Positions 14,468-18,574 of a DNA stretch of 18,574 bases are shown in pieces. The stretch is from NCBI GenBank assembly GCA_902795525.1, contig CADBLN010000023.1, positions 1 to 18,574 on the forward strand, written 5' to 3'. Each line of letters starts with the position of its first letter. Within the stretch, counting starts at the first letter, position 1. The translations under genes and the position numbers were made by a program. The notes below the pieces were generated by a model, which saw only the letters and a list, made by a program, of their open reading frames with translations, was not told the origin of the DNA and did not search any database. Source of the DNA: an uncultured Erysipelotrichaceae bacterium. GTDB taxonomy: Bacteria; Bacillota_I; Bacilli_A; Erysipelotrichales; Erysipelotrichaceae.

Positions 14468-15305
14468 CAAACTGGAAAGGAAGACACCATTGTTTGACCG
14501 TATCATTAAACCTGAACATATAGTCCTTGAAAATGGTCATAGTGTTGATAGACCTAAAAGTAGGCTGCCTTTGATTCTGCTGATTGGTGTTATTGTTGTT
14601 TATGTATCTATGGATGCTACAAACTTCAACATACAAAGATTCCTTAGTAGAATTAATCAGTTGCCAGTTATTTTAGGACAAATCTTCACTCCAAACTTCA
14701 GTTACATTGGTAATGTTATTCCATCACTAATTGAAACTATGAAGATGTCTATTGTTGGTACGGTAGTTGGATGTGTGCTTGGTTTACCACTAGCAATTCT
14801 AGCTAGTAGTAATATCAATAAGAATAAACCTACATTATTATTCTGCAGATTCTTGTTATCAATTATGAGGTCAATTCCTACACTTATTTATGCGACTATC
14901 TTTGCGCTAGTATTTAATTTAGGTGCCTTTGCGGGTGCTGCAGCGATTTCGCTATTTACATTAAGCATAGTGGCAAAGATGCTATATGAGGCTATTGAGA
15001 CAATTGACATGGGACCATATGAAGCTATGACTTCATTTGGAGCAACTTCACTACAAGCCTTCTGGGCTGCATGTTTACCGCAAATACTTCCACAGTATTT
15101 CGATAACTGTTTATATTGTTTTGAAATGAATGTTCGTGCTTCAAGTATCTTAGGTTATGTTGGAGCCGGCGGTTTAGGAATGCTGATTCGTGAAAGAACT
15201 GGATTCAGACAATACCATGATTTGGGAATGATCCTATTAACTCTGTTTGTTGTTGTATGGGTAATTGACCAAATTAACGACTGGATTCGATCTAAATTAT
15301 CTTAG
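14460..15305 (+). CDS. phnE: PhnE-type ABC permease, first copy
   Basis: A 281-residue inner-membrane permease. Hydrophobic helices are visible at about residues 37-53, 96-118, 128-160 and near the C terminus. The ATPase-docking EAA loop reads 'YEAMTSFGATSLQAFWAACLPQILP'. It overlaps phnC by 8 nt; GAGGG upstream serves as ribosome binding site. It pairs with the second PhnE-like permease to form the channel. Its N-terminal ~35 residues are hydrophilic and cytoplasmic. Confidence 0.9.
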   Translation: MANKLERKTPLFDRIIKPEHIVLENGHSVDRPKSRLPLILLIGVIVVYVSMDATNFNIQRFLSRINQLPVILGQIFTPNFSYIGNVIPSLIETMKMSIVGTVVGCVLGLPLAILASSNINKNKPTLLFCRFLLSIMRSIPTLIYATIFALVFNLGAFAGAAAISLFTLSIVAKMLYEAIETIDMGPYEAMTSFGATSLQAFWAACLPQILPQYFDNCLYCFEMNVRASSILGYVGAGGLGMLIRERTGFRQYHDLGMILLTLFVVVWVIDQINDWIRSKLS

Positions 15306-15317
15306 GAGGTAGCTATT

Positions 15318-16145
15318 ATGACAACTACAGTTAAAGAAAACATCTTAGAAAAGTTAAATAGTGAACCTAAGAATTTATGGAAAAGACTATTAGTAACTGC
15401 AATAGTAGTGATGTTAGTTATTTGGGGCAGTACCTCATTAAATTACAATGGTGTTACCGAAAAAGGTGCAACTATTGCGGGAAGTATAATTAGAGGTATT
15501 GTTCAACCAGAATTAGCAACGCTGTTTGACTTTGGCCCTAACGGGGTTCCAAAGTTAGTATTGGAAACTATGGCTATTGCTGTTTTAGGAACAATCATTG
15601 GAGCTATTTTGGCTATTCCAATCAGTTTCTTATCAGCAACCAATATAGTACCTAAGCCAATAGCTATGGTATTTAGAGCATTCATTATGCTCATCAGAAC
15701 AATTCCATCATTGGTGTGGGCACTTGTATGGGTACGTGTTACTGGACCTGGTCCATTCTGTGGTGTTGTGACCCAAAGTGTATGTTCCATTGGCATGATT
15801 TCAAAGATGTATGTTACCGCAATTGAAAACTTGGATACAGGTGTTTTGGAATCTTTGGACGCATTAGGCTGTAACACGTTTGAAAAAATTAGATGTGGAG
15901 TTATTCCACAGTTAATGGCTAGTTTTATCTCAACCGCTATCTATCGTTTTGATATCAATTTGAAAGATGCTACAACATTAGGTATTGTTGGTGCTGGCGG
16001 TATTGGTTTCCCACTACAGGAAGCATTAGGCAGTGGTAAGTGGCACCGTGTAGGGTCGTTCTTATTAGTTTTGATTCTAGTGGTTCTGGTATTTGAGTGG
16101 ATTTCTAATCACATTAGAAATAGACTGGCAAGAGGTAGAAGTTAA
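15318..16145 (+). CDS. phnE: PhnE-type ABC permease, second copy
   Basis: A 275-residue membrane permease of the same family as the preceding gene. The first helix is at about residues 25-40, followed by several others, and the EAA loop reads 'LESLDALGCNTFEKIRCGVIPQLM'. TAGGAGG overlaps the previous stop codon. Two separate PhnE subunits are usual in Firmicute phosphonate/phosphite importers, where they form a heterodimer. A strong terminator overlaps the stop codon and ends the operon. Confidence 0.9.
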   Translation: MTTTVKENILEKLNSEPKNLWKRLLVTAIVVMLVIWGSTSLNYNGVTEKGATIAGSIIRGIVQPELATLFDFGPNGVPKLVLETMAIAVLGTIIGAILAIPISFLSATNIVPKPIAMVFRAFIMLIRTIPSLVWALVWVRVTGPGPFCGVVTQSVCSIGMISKMYVTAIENLDTGVLESLDALGCNTFEKIRCGVIPQLMASFISTAIYRFDINLKDATTLGIVGAGGIGFPLQEALGSGKWHRVGSFLLVLILVVLVFEWISNHIRNRLARGRS

Positions 16146-16172
16146 GAACATAGGAAACTATGTTCTTTTTTT
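16144..16172 (+). terminator. Terminator of the phnDCEE operon
   Basis: A perfect 10-bp stem AAGAACATAG / CTATGTTCTT with a GAAA tetraloop, followed by a run of T. Confidence 0.93.
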
Positions 16173-16199
16173 GTATAATATCTTGTGGAGGATTTTATT

Positions 16200-16925
16200 A
16201 TGAAACTTCAAATGGTAGGAACAGGTTCAATCTCTGCATCAGAACGGAGCGCTTGTTGTTTGATAAATGAACATATTCTCGTTGATTGTGGAAATGGTAT
16301 TGTAAAGACTCTTCAGCAACAAAATGTAGATGTTTATTCAATTGATATACTGCTGATTACTCATAATCATGGGGATCATATGCTGGATGTTCCTTTTTTG
16401 ATTTTAATCAGATCTTTTATTCAGGTTAAAAATGAGCTAAAAATATACTGTCCAAGAGGATTTAAGAAAGTTATATATGATTTAGTTAATTTGGTTTATA
16501 ACGATATCATTAATGAATGGGATTCAATGGTTGAAAAAGCGAGAGTTACTTTTGCGGAATTTGAAGAGCTTAATGTTGAAGATAATTATCTCATTAAAAG
16601 CGTTTTGGTTGACCATGGAGAGACAAAACCTTGTTATGGCTATATGGTTTCAAAAGATGGTAAAACTATCGGCATATCTGGTGATAGCACGTTATGCGAA
16701 GGGGTAGAAAAGTTAATCCAGGAAAGTGACGTAAGTGTATTAGATTGTAGCTTTTTGTCAACAGGTAAAAGTCATATGGGATTAGATACAATTGTAAAAC
16801 TTGCACAAAAATATCACAAAAACATCATTCCCACTCATATGAACACGGAAGTAAGGGAAGAGGCTTTATCATTAGATTTAGAAGAATTGCGTGTGTTGAG
16901 TGATGGCATGTTTATAGAAATCTAA
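16200..16925 (+). CDS. RNase Z-like metallo-beta-lactamase-fold hydrolase
   Basis: A 241-residue cytosolic MBL-fold enzyme. The metal-binding motif HxHxDH is His55-N-His57-G-Asp59-His60. Further ligands are expected at the His of 'LVDHGETKP', the Asp of 'ISGDSTLCEG' and the His of 'IIPTHMN'. This layout matches the RNase Z/ElaC-like and phosphodiesterase branches; it lacks the long flexible arm of true RNase Z as far as I can see, so I do not call it rnz. The ATG at 16200 is chosen because GGAGG (16187-16191) precedes it by 8 nt. It follows the transporter terminator, so it needs its own promoter or read-through. A TATAAT at 16174-16179 exists but lies very close. Confidence 0.82.
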   Translation: MKLQMVGTGSISASERSACCLINEHILVDCGNGIVKTLQQQNVDVYSIDILLITHNHGDHMLDVPFLILIRSFIQVKNELKIYCPRGFKKVIYDLVNLVYNDIINEWDSMVEKARVTFAEFEELNVEDNYLIKSVLVDHGETKPCYGYMVSKDGKTIGISGDSTLCEGVEKLIQESDVSVLDCSFLSTGKSHMGLDTIVKLAQKYHKNIIPTHMNTEVREEALSLDLEELRVLSDGMFIEI

Positions 16926-16990
16926 AAACCCTGATGAAGTGAAACTCCTTTAGTTTGCTTAACTTTAGGGTTTGACTTCAAACAGGGGTT
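16926..16990 (-). terminator. Folded convergent terminator between MBL and HAD genes
   Basis: AACCCTG (16927-16933) pairs with CAGGGGTT (16983-16990, one bulged G), and inside it TGAAGT (16935-16940) pairs with ACTTCA (16975-16980). Read on the minus strand the element starts right after the HAD stop and ends in a T tract, so it should terminate that gene. AAACCCT can pair instead with AGGGTTT (16967-16973). Confidence 0.65.
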
Positions 16991-16991
16991 C

Positions 16992-17723
16992 TTATTTGAA
17001 ATTTAAATTTTTGATGTCGAGATTATAAACGACATCTTTTCTTTCTACTACAATATTAATCTTATTCTTTATCTCATTATCATTTAGAATGTTTGTCAAT
17101 AACTCTTTAGTGGGGTTAACAGCAGTCGGATGTCCAGTTAGCTTAAACATTGTAAAGTCACCATTAGTATCACCATATGAATAGCATTCCGCTAAATCCA
17201 AGTCATATTCTTCAGCTAAAGACTTTAGAGCTTTTTGTTTGCTTTTGGAATCCCACATTGGAGTGATTTTACCATTATAATAACCATTTTCATCGGTATG
17301 ATAGATAGTGCCTCTCCAATCATCAAACTTGTATTTGGCAGCCATTAAGTCAACCAGACAATCTGGTGAACCAGATATGGCAATTATTTTGTGGCCAGAC
17401 CTGCGATGTCTCTGGATGGCATTACGTGTAAACTGATAGACGCGATCGCCTTTTTGTTCAATGACTTTTTTGGCAATAAAGTTAATGTGTTCACTAGATA
17501 AACCCTTAGTAGCTTCTTTGAACTCGTTAACTACCTTATCTAAATAGATTTCATAATCGCCTTGTCTGTTAACCCACGCCATAAAAGCTGGCTTTACTTC
17601 ATCGGTCCAACGACTTTCTGAAATAATCTCGTGAGTCACCATTTTTTTAAATACTTCGATTATTAATCCATCGCGATAAATTGTTCCATCGATATCGAAA
17701 AAAGCAGCAATGTTTTTAGCCAT
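16992..17723 (-). CDS. HAD-IB family phosphatase (SerB-like fold)
   Basis: A 243-residue cytosolic phosphatase. Motif I is FFDIDGT with nucleophile Asp10 and acid/base Asp12. Motif II is AISGSPD at about 115-121. A lysine in SKSKQKAL (161-165) fits motif III, and YGDTNGD (183-189) gives the Mg-binding Asp185 and Asp189. The helical cap lies between motifs I and II, as in HAD-IB enzymes such as phosphoserine phosphatase; the substrate is not evident. AAGGAG lies upstream of the ATG and a good promoter precedes it. It is the only minus-strand gene in the right half of the window and converges on the MBL gene. Confidence 0.88.
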   Translation of the reverse strand: MAKNIAAFFDIDGTIYRDGLIIEVFKKMVTHEIISESRWTDEVKPAFMAWVNRQGDYEIYLDKVVNEFKEATKGLSSEHINFIAKKVIEQKGDRVYQFTRNAIQRHRRSGHKIIAISGSPDCLVDLMAAKYKFDDWRGTIYHTDENGYYNGKITPMWDSKSKQKALKSLAEEYDLDLAECYSYGDTNGDFTMFKLTGHPTAVNPTKELLTNILNDNEIKNKINIVVERKDVVYNLDIKNLNFK

Positions 17724-17745
17724 ATTATCAACTCCTTGTTAGAAT

Positions 17746-17774
17746 ATTTTACTTGTTATACATTTTTTTGTAAA
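17746..17774 (-). promoter_or_regulatory. Promoter of the HAD phosphatase gene
   Basis: On the minus strand TTTACA (17769-17774), a 17-bp spacer and TAAAAT (17746-17751). It stands back-to-back with the tRNA-Lys promoter, with 13 bp between the two -35 boxes. Confidence 0.7.
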
Positions 17775-17787
17775 TAAGAAGTAAATG

Positions 17788-17816
17788 TTGAAAACTCTTA
17801 AATTAGGTGCTAAAAT
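17788..17816 (+). promoter_or_regulatory. Promoter of tRNA-Lys
   Basis: TTGAAA (17788-17793), a 17-bp spacer and TAAAAT (17811-17816) with an upstream TGC (extended -10). The predicted start is within a few bases of the mature tRNA 5' end. Confidence 0.78.
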
Positions 17817-17825
17817 AAACATGCT

Positions 17826-17901
17826 GCTTTGGTAGCTCAGATGGTAGAGCAACTGACTCTTAATCAGTGGGTCTAGGGTTCGAGTCCCTACCAGAGCACC
17901 A
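17826..17901 (+). tRNA. tRNA-Lys (anticodon CTT)
   Basis: The acceptor is GCTTTGG with CCAGAGC (one T-G pair). The D arm has GCTC/GAGC. The anticodon stem ACTGA/TCAGT holds the loop CTCTTAA, giving anticodon CTT. The T loop is TTCGAGT. The discriminator is A and CCA is encoded. Confidence 0.96.
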
Positions 17902-17913
17902 TTTTTGTGAAAG

Positions 17914-17936
17914 AACCAACTATTTGTTGGTTTTTT
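17914..17936 (+). terminator. Terminator after tRNA-Lys
   Basis: A 7-bp stem AACCAAC / GTTGGTT, 5-nt loop TATTT, then a run of T. Confidence 0.88.
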
Positions 17937-17952
17937 ATTTAAAGGTATCGGT

Positions 17953-18417
17953 ATGTCTATTTGGTTTATTTTGGTATTCATTATTCTAGCAAGCGTTTTA
18001 GAGGTTATTCCCATTAAATTCATCATGGAGCGCATTAAAGCCAAAGATGAAGAAGATTTAAATACTTCAACAGTAAAGGCACATATTACTGAAAAAGGGT
18101 CTTTTAACGATGATGGTGGCAATGAAATAAAATGGGCTTGTTATGAATGGCAATTCAATGGAGAAAGTAGAAGTATTAGATTTGATGATAATGCCAATGG
18201 TGAAATGTTAGTTGAATCTAACAGGGTTTATTGGGACCCTCAAGGGGAGTATCCTGAAGAGTTGGAAATCTATGTTGATAATAAGACAGGACAATGGAAG
18301 TCAAGGGAACAGAGCCATAACATTGGTTTTCTAGTATCAATAGTGATGATGCTTTCTATCTTTTTGGCATATGTTTTAACAACGTGGTTTTTCGGTTATA
18401 ATCCTTTAGCTAATTAA
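17953..18417 (+). CDS. Small membrane protein of unknown function
   Basis: 154 residues with one membrane helix at each end (about 3-25 and 124-147) and an acidic soluble middle of some 95 residues, including 'WACYEWQFNGESRSIRFDDN' and 'VYWDPQGEYPEELEIYVD'. Two terminal helices around a beta-rich extracytoplasmic domain recall DUF3592-like proteins, but I cannot assign a family with confidence. AAAGGT precedes the ATG. The start is only 16 nt after the tRNA-Lys terminator and no separate promoter is visible, so it may depend on read-through. It is wedged between two tRNA genes. Confidence 0.72.
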   Translation: MSIWFILVFIILASVLEVIPIKFIMERIKAKDEEDLNTSTVKAHITEKGSFNDDGGNEIKWACYEWQFNGESRSIRFDDNANGEMLVESNRVYWDPQGEYPEELEIYVDNKTGQWKSREQSHNIGFLVSIVMMLSIFLAYVLTTWFFGYNPLAN

Positions 18418-18444
18418 TATTTTTATATTATTATATTCAGATTA

Positions 18445-18474
18445 TTGACTATTTAGCTTTAAATGTGGTATATT
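18445..18474 (+). promoter_or_regulatory. Promoter of tRNA-Val
   Basis: TTGACT (18445-18450), an 18-bp spacer and TATATT (18469-18474) with a TGG just upstream (extended -10). Confidence 0.72.
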
Positions 18475-18491
18475 ACTAAAGCGCAGGATGT

Positions 18492-18567
18492 GGAGGTTTA
18501 GCTCAGTTGGGAGAGCATCTGCCTTACAAGCAGAGGGTCAGCGGTTCGAGCCCGTTAACCTCCACCA
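18492..18567 (+). tRNA. tRNA-Val (anticodon TAC)
   Basis: The acceptor is GGAGGTT with AACCTCC, fully paired. The D arm has GCTC/GAGC. The anticodon stem TCTGC/GCAGA holds the loop CTTACAA, giving anticodon TAC. The T loop is TTCGAGC. The discriminator is A and CCA is encoded. More tRNAs may follow beyond the window. Confidence 0.97.
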
Positions 18568-18574
18568 TTTTTGC

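Noticed and set aside
15503..15877. Minus-strand open frame of 124 codons
   Set aside because: It lies wholly antisense to the second PhnE permease, with no ribosome binding site or promoter; it reflects the codon bias of the real gene.
16151..16179. TATAAT at 16174-16179 as the promoter of the MBL hydrolase gene
   Set aside because: There is no acceptable -35, and transcription would start on top of the ribosome binding site, so I did not list it as a feature.
17739..18122. Minus-strand open frame of 127 codons
   Set aside because: It runs antisense through tRNA-Lys, its terminator and the start of the small membrane protein gene, so it is a chance frame.
1..18574. CRISPR array, insertion sequence, prophage or phage attachment site
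   Set aside because: I found no regularly spaced identical repeats, no transposase or integrase, and no direct repeats flanking the tRNA genes. The tRNAs look intact and single-copy within the window.

Overview
The window is AT-rich, gene-dense and mostly oriented on the + strand. It has strong GGAGG-type ribosome binding sites, short U-tailed hairpin terminators, sigma-A-like promoters and tRNA genes that encode their own CCA. This points to a low-GC Bacillota chromosome. The mix of rplM-rpsI, a YjjI/YjjW pair, an M3 oligoendopeptidase, a mannose-family PTS and a PhnCDE transporter would suit an Erysipelotrichia-like or other anaerobic gut/oral Firmicute. That placement is inference; no 16S or unambiguous marker is present.

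Layout. (a) 1-842, minus strand: a DUF2975 membrane protein followed by the start of a small Cro/CI-type regulator, driven by a clear promoter embedded in ATTATCG repeats. (b) 842-1149: no intact gene, only a start-less minus-strand open frame. (c) 1150-5683: a two-repeat DUF1508 protein with its own terminator, then an operon of a YjjI-type glycyl radical enzyme, its YjjW-type activase and an M3 oligoendopeptidase. (d) 5694-6873: rplM-rpsI (L13, S9) behind a promoter and leader hairpin, then tRNA-Glu(TTC). (e) 7067-8695: an RpiR-type regulator and an alpha/beta hydrolase. (f) 8702-12272: a mannose-family PTS (IIB-IIC-IID, no IIA), a divergent NanE-like epimerase and a YcxB-like membrane protein. 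The PTS genes are preceded by a promoter lying in an inverted repeat and by an ~88-nt leader with three perfect or near-perfect nested stems. (g) 12466-16172: a cre-like site, promoter, PhnD-type lipoprotein, a probable attenuator, PhnC ATPase and two PhnE permeases. (h) 16200-17723: an RNase Z-like metallo-hydrolase converging on a HAD-IB phosphatase, with a folded convergent terminator between them. (i) 17788-18567: tRNA-Lys(CTT), a small two-helix membrane protein and tRNA-Val(TAC).

How it may work together. Region f reads as uptake and phosphorylation of a sugar, probably an amino sugar, followed by 2-epimerisation of its 6-phosphate; the adjacent RpiR/SIS protein is the natural candidate sensor. 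Region g imports a phosphonate- or phosphite-like compound, but no C-P lyase, phosphonatase or phosphite dehydrogenase is present here. Region c makes an oxygen-sensitive radical enzyme of unknown substrate and its dedicated activator. The most unusual items are the structured PTS leader, the orphan glycyl radical operon with a peptidase, and the transporter with no catabolic partner.
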